Positions 5,107-15,881 of a stretch of 16,058 bases of DNA are shown here, in pieces (the first letter of the stretch is position 1; each line of letters starts with the position of its first letter). Source of the stretch: CAYYNP01 sp964472545 (lineage in GTDB: Bacteria; Planctomycetota; Planctomycetia; Pirellulales; Thermoguttaceae); the NCBI GenBank assembly GCA_964472545.1, contig CAYYNP010000235.1, positions 1 to 16,058 on the forward strand, written 5' to 3'. The notes below the pieces were generated by a model. The model was not told the origin of the DNA and made no database searches. It worked only from the letters and a program-made list of their open reading frames with translations. The position numbers were made by a program, and so were the translations under genes.

Positions 5107-6825
5107 TCAGTGCGTTGTGCCGTCTAACACGTTGCCCGAATTCGCCGGCAGTGGCCTGTCGGCGTACCAGAAGGCGGTGCTGCTCCAGATGGGCGTCTTG
5201 TCGCGAATCAAGGGATCGGCGACTCCGTAGCCCATCTGCTCTTCGGCGACTCGGATGTTCCTGCTGAACTGGAACGCGTCGTTCAAGTGAAAGCTGTACA
5301 CGGTGGGGTGGCCGGGGCGGAGAGTGACGAAGCCGGAGACGGCCTTACGATCGAACTGACCTCCTCCGCCCTGGAAGTACTCTTCACTGCCGGTGCCGTG
5401 ATAGGAAGGCGGCCACTGGTTCTCGTCGGACCAGATCAACCAGTCGCCTTCGCCCCACCAACTCGTCGAGGGCCAATCGACGTGGATCAGGGCGCCGATG
5501 TATTTGCCGCGTGCCTCTCGCTCCAAGACGATCTTGGCAGGGACGTTCTGCGGACCGAGTTTCGCCGACCGCTCGCCGGCGGCACGCTCTTCGGAGAAGG
5601 TCGCGTGAAAACGTCCCCAATCGGCAGGAAGTTCTTCACGGTCTTGAACGTCGAGTTTGATTGTCGCCGCTATGGCCTTTGTGGGATGTGTGTTGCGGAG
5701 CCGGACGACCGCTCCCTCGGAAAACGGCATTGGAAATCGGGCATAGGCTTCCTCAGGCAGCACGCCAATCAGCAACGAGTTGAAATTGCAGCCGTACGCG
5801 AACGCTTTGCCCCGCGGCATGTGCTCCATACCGGCGGGCATGGCCCCAGCGGACTCGTGGCGAGCATTGTGGCCCGTGTTGGCGTGGCCGAAAAAGTAGC
5901 CCACGGGCACGTCGACACTTGCCCGCTCGCTGCCGTCCCAGAAGATCTGCAGCCGGAGCGACTTCAACGATGCGGGGTCGCCGGGGTCGACGGCCATGCG
6001 CAACTGTCGGATGACTCCCGTCCCCCCAAGGCGGACGTCCGCGCATTCTCCAGGGCGAACCACCGCTCTTCGAGCGACGCTCCAGGTCTTGGGCGCCGCT
6101 GGCGGCGACGATTCGGCCCGTAGCCAGGTGCGCGCTACGGCAGCCTGTTCAATGCGGTCGTCTTCTTCCAGCGGCAAGCTGAGCGTCTTGACGTTGACCT
6201 CTTTCGAGTAGGTGGTATAGGTCAGTTGCCACCAGCCGCCCCAGATCGCTTTCTCCTTCCAGTCGAACATGTCGTAGTTCTCTTGGGTCGGCTGGAAATC
6301 CGAATTGACCAACTGCACGAGGCAGTGCTCTGCATAAGGAATCGGGTGAAGGCAGCCCGGGTAGGTCTTTTCAAAGACGAGCGGATAGGGGAAAGGCGTG
6401 CTTTCGCGGAGGATCAGAAAATCGTCCAGCGTCATATCGATCGTCGGCCGGTCTGCCTTGTCGAGAGTAATCTGGATGCGCGTACCGTTCTGCTTCTCGG
6501 AAAACCCCTGCCGCCTTGAATGCTGTTGGCAGGCGGCCATGATACGGTGAATGCAGCCGGGGCCGTCGACGTCGAGGAGCACATTTCGCCCGTCTCGCTC
6601 GACACGCTTGAAATCGAAACCGTCGATATTTCCGCCGGTGCGATCCCAGGTGCTCGACATGGCGGTGTGACTGTCCTCCAACTCCGGTAAATGGTCCAGC
6701 GTCTGCAGCCGTTTGAGGAAGTACCCCACGTCGCGCGCGGGTTCGGCTGCCGGGCCCAAAGCGCCCACGGCGCTTAGAGCCATCGCTGCGAAAAGACAGA
6801 CGGACAGCCTTCGTGCGGTATTCAT
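5107..6825 (-). CDS. exported DUF2961 / GH172-family protein
   Basis: The protein is 572 aa. The start is ATG at 6825, giving a Sec signal peptide (MNTARRLSVCLFAAMALSAV, cut near residue 25); the frame runs 32 codons further upstream without protein character. The family (PF11175) includes characterised GH172 enzymes acting on difructose anhydride I and on D-arabinofuranose polymers, and forms double jelly-roll subunits. Family landmarks are SSTWDRTGGNIDGFDF near the N-terminus, GPGCIHRIM, the central VPVGYFFGH, WWGEGDWLIW and WPPSYHGTGSEEYF. By analogy with GH172 the two catalytic carboxylates should be E459 (in GEGD) and E481 or E482 (in GTGSEEY), 22-23 residues apart. Residue roles are recalled, not aligned. 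The protein ends soon after the double jelly-roll (SGNVLDGTTH), without the extra C-terminal beta-sandwich I associate with many planctomycete members. The gene follows the HzsA-related gene by 99 bases, and co-transcription is likely. The substrate is unknown. Confidence 0.9.
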   Translation of the reverse strand: MNTARRLSVCLFAAMALSAVGALGPAAEPARDVGYFLKRLQTLDHLPELEDSHTAMSSTWDRTGGNIDGFDFKRVERDGRNVLLDVDGPGCIHRIMAACQQHSRRQGFSEKQNGTRIQITLDKADRPTIDMTLDDFLILRESTPFPYPLVFEKTYPGCLHPIPYAEHCLVQLVNSDFQPTQENYDMFDWKEKAIWGGWWQLTYTTYSKEVNVKTLSLPLEEDDRIEQAAVARTWLRAESSPPAAPKTWSVARRAVVRPGECADVRLGGTGVIRQLRMAVDPGDPASLKSLRLQIFWDGSERASVDVPVGYFFGHANTGHNARHESAGAMPAGMEHMPRGKAFAYGCNFNSLLIGVLPEEAYARFPMPFSEGAVVRLRNTHPTKAIAATIKLDVQDREELPADWGRFHATFSEERAAGERSAKLGPQNVPAKIVLEREARGKYIGALIHVDWPSTSWWGEGDWLIWSDENQWPPSYHGTGSEEYFQGGGGQFDRKAVSGFVTLRPGHPTVYSFHLNDAFQFSRNIRVAEEQMGYGVADPLIRDKTPIWSSTAFWYADRPLPANSGNVLDGTTH

Positions 6826-6924
6826 GGGAACTGTTCTCTGCGACACGGGAGCTTGGTATGGCGAGGAGACTACCGTCGCGATCACGTTTGATACGATGAG
6901 CCCCCCCTTTTCGGATGCCAACGG

Positions 6925-9834
6925 CTACTTCTCTTCCAACGCCAAATAATCCAGACCGAACAGATGGATGCCTACTTCGTGGGGGAGTTTCACGTCCGAA
7001 GAGGAACCGATCGCTTCGGCGCGCAGCGTGTGCGTGCCCTCGGTAAACGGCCGCGGGTCGAACGTGATCGGATCGGCGGGCTTGACTTGCGTGGCAAACA
7101 GATCGACCGGTTTGCCGAGCTTCTCGTCGTCGAGATAGAGCTGGAAGATGCCGTAGTCGCGCGACTTGGTCATGCGAACGGTCAAGGCATAGCGGGCGGT
7201 CCCGGCCACGTCGAACTCCACCACGATCGACTGGCCCGGCTTGCCGTGGCTCCAGAGGAGGTGTTTGTCGCCGCTGAAGCGGCCGGGGCCGGAGCGCAAC
7301 CCTTGGGGTCTGTGTTGGCCGCCGTCGCAGCGAACGACCTTTAGCGATTCGCCCTCCATTACGCCCGCCTCGGCGATGCCGGCCACCGCGAGCGAGGAGA
7401 CGAGTCGGCGTTGGAGCCGCTCGTTTTCGTATAGCGCGGGGCCGTCGCCGTTGGGGTAGTGCCAACTCGACTCGAAGTAACGCCGGTCGATCGCGAACGG
7501 GTCGACGTCGACGGAGTCCGGATCGAACGACTCCGGCAACACGCCGTAGCGTTTCATCTCGCGAACGTAGAACGGGTGGAGCTTGAAGCCGGGCATGTCC
7601 CAACGCTTGTTTTCTTCGAGACAGAGCCGGCCGATCTCGATGTAGCCGAGAATCGCCTGATAATCGGGATCGTCGGTGTCTTGGAAGACCTCGACCATAT
7701 CGCCTTCCGGTTCGCCGTCGGCGTTGCGTTTCTGCATGCCCCAACCACCCCCCTTGCGCGCCAGCGGCGCCAACAGTATGGGCGACTTTTTCGGCCGGGT
7801 CAGGTTGTAGGCCAGGTGCGTATTGCGGAGTCCGTCGCGTGGTTCGCCGCCGATGCTGTAGCGTTCCAAGAACGGCAGGCTGTTGTGGCACTTCGCGCAG
7901 CGCCGCTGGTGCGCTGCCTCGGCCGCCTTCCGCGCGTCGCCGTATCCGGCCGGCAGGTTGTTGTGGCGCACCATGCCGGTTCCCAGTGCGGCATAGGTTC
8001 CAGGATACGGAGCGCCGACGTGGATCCAGTTGCGGATCATTTCGATCGCTTCGGCCGACGCCTTGGCGTCGTAGTGCGAGCCGTCGAGCATCGTCATTAG
8101 CCGGCTGGCACTGTCGCCCACGGCTCGTGGGGCCGTGTTGCCGCGCCGGTTGCGGCCGTCGGAAACCAGTTCCCGCGCCGTGAGCGTGAAGTAGCTTACC
8201 GAATAGACGCTGCCGTGGTCGCCGGTGAGCAACACGCCGCCCTCGGGATTGTCGGGATTGTGACACTCGACGCAATGCGCATCGAGGATCGGCTGCACGT
8301 GGCGGGGGAAGTCGATCATCCACGGCACGCCGGGCACGGGCGTCAACCGGCTCGGCTTGCGCTGCATGGCCGTGCGGAGGCCCACCGGTGCCGGCCGCGG
8401 GGCGTCGGTCCGTTGTTCGTGGCAGCCGACGCACCCGAGCACTTCGCCCGGCATCACGGTCAGGAAGCTGTGCATCCGCTTGACCGACGCGTTGTTCTCG
8501 TCCAGCGCGACGAAGAACAGCGGCCGATTGGCCGGCAACTCGAAATGGGCCGATCCGTCCGGCTCGACGGGCACCGTGCCCAGGATCCGCTCCAGCGTGA
8601 ATGTCCCGCCGTGGCTAATGGGGAGGAAATCGTGCAGTCCGGTGCCGTAGTTCAGCGGCTTCGGCAGTGTCTCCACGACCAGCAGCTTCTTGATCTCGCC
8701 GGGCTCGACGCCCTGCATGTTGCGGCCGAAATTGACGTTCTCCAGGATCAGCGTGCCGGTCGGCTGTGTGAGATCGATCCGCGGGGGGATCAGCCGTTCG
8801 GGCGGCCGCTTGATCAACGGACGCGGCTCGTGCATCGTGCCGTCGAAGTCCATCAGCCGCCTCGCCCGGCCGGAGGCGTCGAGCAGGTCGATCCCGTTAT
8901 TCGTGGCCGCGATGAAGCAGTCCGCCGCGATCGGATATGGATCGCGATACTGCGTCGAGCTGACTCGGCGCTTGGCCGAGAGATCGTCCGGGCCGCTCTT
9001 GGCCGTCACCACCGACACGAAACCCGAGTGCTCGCGGCTGCCATGGCCGGGCGAATCGATGATCAGGACTTGGTCGGTGCCGGGGATCGGCTTGGCGTCG
9101 ATGAAGACGCCGGTGGGATGCATGTTGCCGAAGTAGACCGTCTGGTTGGTGCCGTCGGGGTTGCAGGTCCAAAGGTGATGGAACTCGACCTGCGAGCGGT
9201 CGACGTATTCCCACCGCATGTAGATGATCCGCCCGTCGGGCAGGACCCAGGGCGTGTTGTCCATTTCGCCGTTGGCCGAGAGCGGGCGGACGTTCGAGCC
9301 GTCGCCGTCGCAGCGGTGTAGCGTGGCCACCTGCACTTGCCAACATTGGACCCAACGCTTCGACCGGCTGGAGACGAAGACGATCCCGCCGTCGGGCAGA
9401 TAGCAGGGTTCCATGTCGTCGAAGATCCCGTCGGTGAGTTGCTTCAAGCCCGTGCCGTCGACGTTGATCTCGTAGAGGTGGAACTGCTCGGTCCCGCCTT
9501 TGCGATAGGAAAAGAGGATCTTCTCGGCGTCGTAATGGACGCAGGGATCGCGCACCGTCCCCTCGCGATCTTCCAGCAGCGTGGTGAGCTGCTCGGTCTC
9601 GACGTCGAACTTCATCAGCCGCCCGTTCTTGCCGTAGATAGTGTTTTGCGGACCGTTGAAGTAGTAGCCGAAATTGGCGTACCAGTGTCCGTCGACGGGG
9701 AACGAGCGGTCGGCAAAGACGATCTCCCGCACGCCGTGGTCCAGTAGCGTCTCGGTGGGGGAACGTTGGGCGTCGTCGGCCACGGCGTAACGAGCGGGCA
9801 ATCCCAGTATCAGGCAAGCAAGCAGTCCTCGCAC
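6925..9834 (-). CDS. HzsA-related exported propeller with three CxxCH c-type haem motifs
   Basis: The protein is 969 aa. GTG at 9834 is chosen because aaagaggg lies 5 bases upstream and a signal peptide follows directly (RGLLACLILGLPARYAVA, cut before DDAQ). The frame extends to 9939 but without a site. The order is: a TolB/PD40-like propeller (about 30-350; EKILFSYRKGGTEQFHLYEI, GGIVFVSSRS, GRIIYMRWEY); a middle domain as in hydrazine synthase alpha subunits (about 350-465; ILENVNFGRNMQGV, HGGTFTLERILGTVPVEPDG); haem motifs CVGCH (468-472), CVECH (521-525) and CAKCH (646-650); and a C-terminal beta-sandwich (about 815-969; DYGIFQLYLDDEKLGKPVDL, GLDYLAL). True HzsA belongs to anammox bacteria. 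Non-anammox planctomycetes carry many such relatives of unknown role, so hydrazine synthesis should not be assumed. I infer a periplasmic redox or electron-transfer protein. It is upstream of the DUF2961 gene on the same strand. Confidence 0.9.
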   Translation of the reverse strand: MRGLLACLILGLPARYAVADDAQRSPTETLLDHGVREIVFADRSFPVDGHWYANFGYYFNGPQNTIYGKNGRLMKFDVETEQLTTLLEDREGTVRDPCVHYDAEKILFSYRKGGTEQFHLYEINVDGTGLKQLTDGIFDDMEPCYLPDGGIVFVSSRSKRWVQCWQVQVATLHRCDGDGSNVRPLSANGEMDNTPWVLPDGRIIYMRWEYVDRSQVEFHHLWTCNPDGTNQTVYFGNMHPTGVFIDAKPIPGTDQVLIIDSPGHGSREHSGFVSVVTAKSGPDDLSAKRRVSSTQYRDPYPIAADCFIAATNNGIDLLDASGRARRLMDFDGTMHEPRPLIKRPPERLIPPRIDLTQPTGTLILENVNFGRNMQGVEPGEIKKLLVVETLPKPLNYGTGLHDFLPISHGGTFTLERILGTVPVEPDGSAHFELPANRPLFFVALDENNASVKRMHSFLTVMPGEVLGCVGCHEQRTDAPRPAPVGLRTAMQRKPSRLTPVPGVPWMIDFPRHVQPILDAHCVECHNPDNPEGGVLLTGDHGSVYSVSYFTLTARELVSDGRNRRGNTAPRAVGDSASRLMTMLDGSHYDAKASAEAIEMIRNWIHVGAPYPGTYAALGTGMVRHNNLPAGYGDARKAAEAAHQRRCAKCHNSLPFLERYSIGGEPRDGLRNTHLAYNLTRPKKSPILLAPLARKGGGWGMQKRNADGEPEGDMVEVFQDTDDPDYQAILGYIEIGRLCLEENKRWDMPGFKLHPFYVREMKRYGVLPESFDPDSVDVDPFAIDRRYFESSWHYPNGDGPALYENERLQRRLVSSLAVAGIAEAGVMEGESLKVVRCDGGQHRPQGLRSGPGRFSGDKHLLWSHGKPGQSIVVEFDVAGTARYALTVRMTKSRDYGIFQLYLDDEKLGKPVDLFATQVKPADPITFDPRPFTEGTHTLRAEAIGSSSDVKLPHEVGIHLFGLDYLALEEK

Positions 9835-9910
9835 GAGATCCCTCTTTGGTGATATTCGCCGTTCGAACCGCGGCGCACGCCGGAGTTGCAACTCGAACGG
9901 CACGCGTGTT

Positions 9911-9939
9911 AGCTTAGGCAGAGATCGCGGCAAGTGCAA
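9911..9939 (-). promoter_or_regulatory. weak candidate promoter for the HzsA-related gene
   Basis: On the minus strand TTGCAC (9939-9934) and TAAGCT (9916-9911) are 17 bases apart. Each hexamer matches the sigma70 consensus at only three positions. The predicted start would be near 9904, about 70 bases before the GTG at 9834. No better pair is visible between uvrB and this gene. Confidence 0.22.
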
Positions 9940-9962
9940 GTGCGGTTGGCCGAACGTGGACT

Positions 9963-9990
9963 CGCCGCCGTGCCGGCGGCGGCTAAACGG
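9963..9990 (-). repeat. REP-like hairpin element, copy 3, downstream of uvrB
   Basis: On the minus strand the head ccgtttagc is followed by a perfect 8-bp stem, cgccgccg and cggcggcg, with loop GCA. It is the same layout as 2105-2132, with one compensated stem pair. It lies directly behind a second inverted repeat, gaagcc (9990-9995) with ggcttc (10012-10017), just after the uvrB stop. Both could act as transcript-end structures, but no T-tract follows. Confidence 0.65.
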
Positions 9991-10022
9991 AAGCCTACGC
10001 CGCCAACGGACGGCTTCGACAC

Positions 10023-12095
<2,073 letters not shown>

Positions 12096-12104
12096 GCCGG
12101 TGGC

Positions 12105-15100
12105 CTACTCCTTGCCCAGGCAGACGACGTGGCCGTCGGCGGTGGTTACGAATACGCAGCCTGCGGCCACGGCCATGCCGTCCCAGGCCGGCGCGGGCAC
12201 GTCGCATTGTGCCAGGGCTGTTCCGTTCTCGATCGACAGCACTTGCAGTTTTCCGCCGGAGCCGGCCACGAGCAGCTTGTCGCTGGCCAGCACCATGGCA
12301 TGGATCGTTTGGCCGGCCGCGTCGTCCTGCAATACGGGTGTCGACCACGCGGCCCCCTTGGCCATCCGCCTGGCCCGGCTGCCGTCGCCACTTTGGCGGA
12401 CCGCGTTGCGAACGGACCAGACGGCGTTGAACCCTTGCAGGCTCGGCGGATCGAAGTCGCGGCGATAAACGGTCCGCTTGTCGTCGAGGCAACCGAATAC
12501 CGACTGGCCACGGAAGACGGCCAGCGGCCGCAGATTGGGCCGGGTCTTCACCTTCTCGCTTTCGTTCCGCGGGGCATACGACCAACAGCCGCGCGGGAAC
12601 ATCACGCCCGCGCCGCCGATCGTGCCTTCATCGGTCATCCTCAGATGGGCGAACCCGCTGGCCGGCTCGATTCGCATCTTGCCGCTTTGCCGACGGAAGA
12701 GCCAGCGCGAGAGGGTCACGCAATCGTTCTCGCGGTGCAGCAGATCAAAGTTGTCGAACTCGAGCCCCAGCCCGCCGTAGAAGCGTTGCTGGGGCACGCT
12801 GTCCAAGCGTTTGACCCAACGGACCTCGCCGCTGGCCGGCTCGACGGCGAAGAGCAAGATCCCGCCGTCGGCCAGCGATTGGCGCCCCGCGGCGAAGAAG
12901 GCCACGTCGTCGGCCACCAGCACGCTGCCGGGCACCGGCCAGGGCGATTCAAGCTGCCCATAGGCCACGATCCGCTCGTCGACCGGGGCCGCCCGCAGCC
13001 GCCAGACCATCTGCCCGTCGTCGGCCCGCAGGCCGTAGACCCAGCCCGACTTGGTGCCGAAGAGGCACATTCCGTCGTGGATCGTGGGGGCCGAATCGAT
13101 GCGGCCGTTGGCGGTGAATCGCCAGCAGGGCTTGCCCGTTTCGGCGTCCAAAGCGACAACTTCATGGGCGTCGCCACGGGCAACGAAGACCTTGCCGTCG
13201 GCAACCACCGGCGGCGTGATCGGCCCGAGTAGGAACGGGTTGTGGGTCCAATCAGAGGCGATGGGGCCTTCGGCCCGGCCGCCCTGTTCGGCCGCCCACA
13301 GGACCCGTAGCTCCGCGGGTACGGCGCCGGACGTGCTGCCGCTGCGCCAGGCATCGTGGCGATAGCAGGGCCAAGAGTCGTCGCCGTTCGAGCCGCTGGT
13401 GGCCGCTACGGACGGTGGCTGTGCAGCCCGTTCTACGACCAACGCACCGTGATCGAGTTCTGCGGGAATCGCCGCGCCGCCGGTTCGCTCCGGCGCCAAC
13501 GCCGCGTAGCCGCGGAGCATCGGCCAGCAGATGCAGTGTTTCGGGAAGACGTAGATCAGCCCGTAGGCCGGCACGAACCCCGCGTCGCGGCCGCAGGCGC
13601 CTTTGGTGATCCGGTTGGCGTCGACCTCGCCCGAGAGCAAATCTGTCATGCTCAACTCGCCGGAGAAGAGGAACCGGTTCGTCGCCACCGGCGGAAAACA
13701 ATGCCCCCAGCCGGCCGGATAGGTCTGCTTCACCTCTCCGGTAAGCCGATCCAACGCCACGCACTTGTGATCGTCCAGCACCCAAAGCCTCTCGCCGATG
13801 AACATCGCCCGGGCCTGTTTCCAATGGGCGGTGCCGGGAACGAACGTGTGGCTGTAAAGCGGCTTGCCGTCGGCGGCCGACACGACGTGGATGCGGTTGT
13901 TCTCTTTGTTGTCGTTGAAAGTCGAAACCTCGTAGGCCACCAGGCCGCGGTCGTAGACGCAACGGTCGACTTCGCCCAACCACGGCAGATCGTCGCGGGC
14001 CCAGCGAGGCTTGCCGGTGGCGACGTCGAGGCGCGTGGCGGTGATCTTCCCGCCACGCTGGGAAGTGCCGTGGATGAACTGGACGTGCCCGTCGCCGGCG
14101 GCGAAAGCCCTCGGGCTGACGGCGTCGACCTTCCAGCGGAGGCTGCCGTCCTCGGCCTCGAGCGTGCGGACCGATTGGCCGTCGATGGTGATCAGCGTGG
14201 AGTCGACGTGCAGCACGTCGGCCGGTGTGCCGGCGGCGGGGAATTCGCGCAGCGGCAGGCCGGTGGCTCCGTCCAGTTCCGTCAACTTCCCGCCGGTGAC
14301 GACCAGCAGGTTCTCTCCGACGGCCACCGGACGCACGCTCCCGGCCTGGTGGCGGAAGCCGTACCCGCCCCGGGCCGGCGAAGGACTGAGGTCCCGTTGC
14401 CAGAGCTTCAGGCCGTTGAACGCATCGCGGGCGAAGGTCCCCGCGTAGTAGGCCCGGCCGGCGGAGGTGACCATGTTGCTGATCTCCTGCGGCGGCCCGG
14501 CCACCCAGCGGATGCGCCGCGGCGGGGCGACCAGCCGGTCGTCCGAGACGGCGTTGCCGTCGGCCGCGTGTCGTGGATGCGGCCAGGCGTCCATGCCGTC
14601 CGGCCACGGCTTGTGGGCAAGAACCCAATCACCGTCAAGCTGGACCGTCCGCACGTCGACTAGTCCGGCTGCCTTCATGTCGCCCGGCGTCATCTTATCG
14701 CCACGAGCCATGACCACACCGCCGGGGCAGAGTACGCGGACGGTTTCCGTCGGCCAAAAGTCGCACTCGGCCGGGCCGTCGAAGATCAGCAGGTTGACGA
14801 GATCCTCGGCATACGGCAGCCCCTCGCCCGCCCGCAGCCGATCGGCCGACGCCAGCCCGTAGACACCCTGCGACCGCAACGTGCGCTCGGCCAACGCGAC
14901 CGCCGCCGGCTCGGTGTCGAGCGTCTGGACCAGAAACCGGCCCGAGGTGGCCAGCGCCACCGGCAGTTCGAGGTTCCCGCCGCCGATTTGAACGCAGAGG
15001 CCGCCCTGGATGCCGGTGGCCTTGCCGATGGCGTCCACCGCGGGCACATTCGCCGGAAATACCGGGGCCGGATAGGCAATCAGGCCTATAAAGACCCCCA

Positions 15101-15158
15101 GACAGAGGGCCGTGCAGTGTGTGCGAAACGTCTTCCCAACGGCCGGCGGGCGTGTCAT
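12105..15158 (-). CDS. exported PQQ-like beta-propeller with N-terminal methyltransferase-like domain
   Basis: The protein is 1017 aa. ATG 15158 follows AGGAG (15169-15165) with a 6-base spacer. Residues about 14-35 are hydrophobic (LCLGVFIGLIAYPAPVFPA) and look like a signal peptide or anchor. Residues about 45-165 resemble a Rossmann methyltransferase: a glycine-rich loop (LCVQIGGGN, G59-G61), a strand-helix unit after it, an acidic strand (LLIFDGPAE) and VLCPGGVVMARG. Two modules of PQQ-like/WD-type repeats follow. One opens at DAWPHPRHAADGNAVSDDRLV (W192) and the other at DSWPCYRHDAWRSGS (W596), with typical blades such as VVALDAETGKPCWRF. A Cys pair occurs in KHCICW (C542, C544). The architecture recurs in planctomycetes, with function unknown. 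True PQQ binding cannot be concluded, since such propellers often bind no cofactor. The methyltransferase-like part may be a degenerate structural domain. Confidence 0.88.
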   Translation of the reverse strand: MTRPPAVGKTFRTHCTALCLGVFIGLIAYPAPVFPANVPAVDAIGKATGIQGGLCVQIGGGNLELPVALATSGRFLVQTLDTEPAAVALAERTLRSQGVYGLASADRLRAGEGLPYAEDLVNLLIFDGPAECDFWPTETVRVLCPGGVVMARGDKMTPGDMKAAGLVDVRTVQLDGDWVLAHKPWPDGMDAWPHPRHAADGNAVSDDRLVAPPRRIRWVAGPPQEISNMVTSAGRAYYAGTFARDAFNGLKLWQRDLSPSPARGGYGFRHQAGSVRPVAVGENLLVVTGGKLTELDGATGLPLREFPAAGTPADVLHVDSTLITIDGQSVRTLEAEDGSLRWKVDAVSPRAFAAGDGHVQFIHGTSQRGGKITATRLDVATGKPRWARDDLPWLGEVDRCVYDRGLVAYEVSTFNDNKENNRIHVVSAADGKPLYSHTFVPGTAHWKQARAMFIGERLWVLDDHKCVALDRLTGEVKQTYPAGWGHCFPPVATNRFLFSGELSMTDLLSGEVDANRITKGACGRDAGFVPAYGLIYVFPKHCICWPMLRGYAALAPERTGGAAIPAELDHGALVVERAAQPPSVAATSGSNGDDSWPCYRHDAWRSGSTSGAVPAELRVLWAAEQGGRAEGPIASDWTHNPFLLGPITPPVVADGKVFVARGDAHEVVALDAETGKPCWRFTANGRIDSAPTIHDGMCLFGTKSGWVYGLRADDGQMVWRLRAAPVDERIVAYGQLESPWPVPGSVLVADDVAFFAAGRQSLADGGILLFAVEPASGEVRWVKRLDSVPQQRFYGGLGLEFDNFDLLHRENDCVTLSRWLFRRQSGKMRIEPASGFAHLRMTDEGTIGGAGVMFPRGCWSYAPRNESEKVKTRPNLRPLAVFRGQSVFGCLDDKRTVYRRDFDPPSLQGFNAVWSVRNAVRQSGDGSRARRMAKGAAWSTPVLQDDAAGQTIHAMVLASDKLLVAGSGGKLQVLSIENGTALAQCDVPAPAWDGMAVAAGCVFVTTADGHVVCLGKE

Positions 15159-15200
15159 AGTCTTCTCCTGCCAAGGTGCGGGCGATCAACGAAGCGTTCC

Positions 15201-15230
15201 ATTGTAGCCGCTTGCCAGATGCCCGGGCAA
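15201..15230 (-). promoter_or_regulatory. promoter for the PQQ-like gene and uvrB
   Basis: On the minus strand TTGCCC (15230-15225) and TACAAT (15206-15201) are separated by 18 bases. TACAAT is a five-of-six -10 match. The predicted start is near 15194, leaving a leader of about 35 bases before ATG 15158. The flanking bases ggcTACAATg are identical to those of the ndk promoter. Confidence 0.6.
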
Positions 15231-15296
15231 GAATCGCGGCAGGGAAGCCAGATCCGTGGGCACGGCGAAAGTGCTGGAGAAGATCCGTTGACCGTT

Positions 15297-15323
15297 CCCA
15301 GGGGCACCGCTGAGCTTTGGCCC
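15297..15323 (+). repeat. dispersed repeat, copy downstream of ndk
   Basis: The core ggggcaccgctg, one variable base, then gctttg (15301-15319) is present in reverse orientation at 16016-16034, with 18 of 19 core bases equal and partial similarity beyond. It lies between the ndk stop and the promoter of the next gene. The remainder of the gap (15231-15296) shows nothing recognisable. Confidence 0.6.
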
Positions 15324-15362
15324 GGCTATCTCACTTCAACCGTGTCGCAAGTCCGCCGCGCG

Positions 15363-15824
15363 TCAATCCTCATCCACCGCCACCAACCACGGACGGAGCG
15401 CCGGCTCGTGGCTGTGGATCTCCGACGCATCGAAGAAGACGTCGATCTCGCGCCGGGCCGATGCCTCGTTGTCGGAGGCATGCACCAGGTTCTTCTGCCC
15501 GCTGGTGCTGAAGTCGCCACGGATGGTGCCGGGGTCCGCCTCCAGGCCGTCGGTCGGGCCCACCATCCGGCGGACGACGCCGATCGCCTCCCGGCCTTCG
15601 AGAATTGCCGCGATTACCGGCGAACTGGTGATGAACGACTCCAACGTCGGGTACCAGCCCTTCTCGACGTGGTCGGCGTAATGCCGCGCGGCCAACTCCT
15701 TGCTAACGGAGATCATCTTCAGGGCGATCAGATTCAGCCCCTTCTGCTCGAATCGGGTGAGAATCTGGCCGGCCAGACGTCGTTGCAGGGTGTCGGGTTT
15801 CAGCAGGATCAGCGTCCGTTGCAT
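15363..15824 (-). CDS. ndk: nucleoside diphosphate kinase
   Basis: The protein is 153 aa, normal length for the family. The enzyme moves the gamma-phosphate from ATP to other (d)NDPs through a phosphohistidine and is cytoplasmic. The start ATG 15824 has GGAG (15835-15832) with a 7-base spacer and begins the family strand MQRTLILLKPDTLQRRLAG. The frame continues 57 codons upstream but that part crosses the promoter. K9 in LLKPD matches the nucleotide-binding lysine. The active-site His is H115 in NLVHASDNEASARREIDVFF. VGPTDGLEADPGTIRGDF matches the usual 'G-x-T-x-P-x-x-A-x-x-G-T-I-R-G-D' segment, with a slightly altered middle. It is preceded by a good promoter, and its stop lies 204 bases before the next minus-strand gene. 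Confidence 0.97.
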   Translation of the reverse strand: MQRTLILLKPDTLQRRLAGQILTRFEQKGLNLIALKMISVSKELAARHYADHVEKGWYPTLESFITSSPVIAAILEGREAIGVVRRMVGPTDGLEADPGTIRGDFSTSGQKNLVHASDNEASARREIDVFFDASEIHSHEPALRPWLVAVDED

Positions 15825-15881
15825 GGAAGTTCTCCGTCGATGGCGGGGGACCGCCGGGTGGGATCGTGTGGTGGGCGGGAC

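Noticed and set aside
6903..6913. ccccttttcgg shared with the palindromic element at 4561-4569
   Set aside because: Only about ten bases match, without the ggacagg part or a second arm. Chance similarity is plausible.
6371..8434. 687-codon minus-strand frame overlapping the HzsA-related and DUF2961 genes
   Set aside because: The translation is Arg/Pro-rich and lacks any domain. It crosses the boundary of two well-supported genes in another frame.
6925..9834. Evidence for an anammox hydrazine synthase
   Set aside because: Only the alpha-like protein is present. No beta/gamma subunit or hydrazine dehydrogenase gene is nearby, and such relatives are widespread in non-anammox planctomycetes.
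13356..14663. 435-codon plus-strand frame antisense to the PQQ-like gene
   Set aside because: Composition is that of a shadow frame and it contradicts the clear propeller repeats on the other strand.
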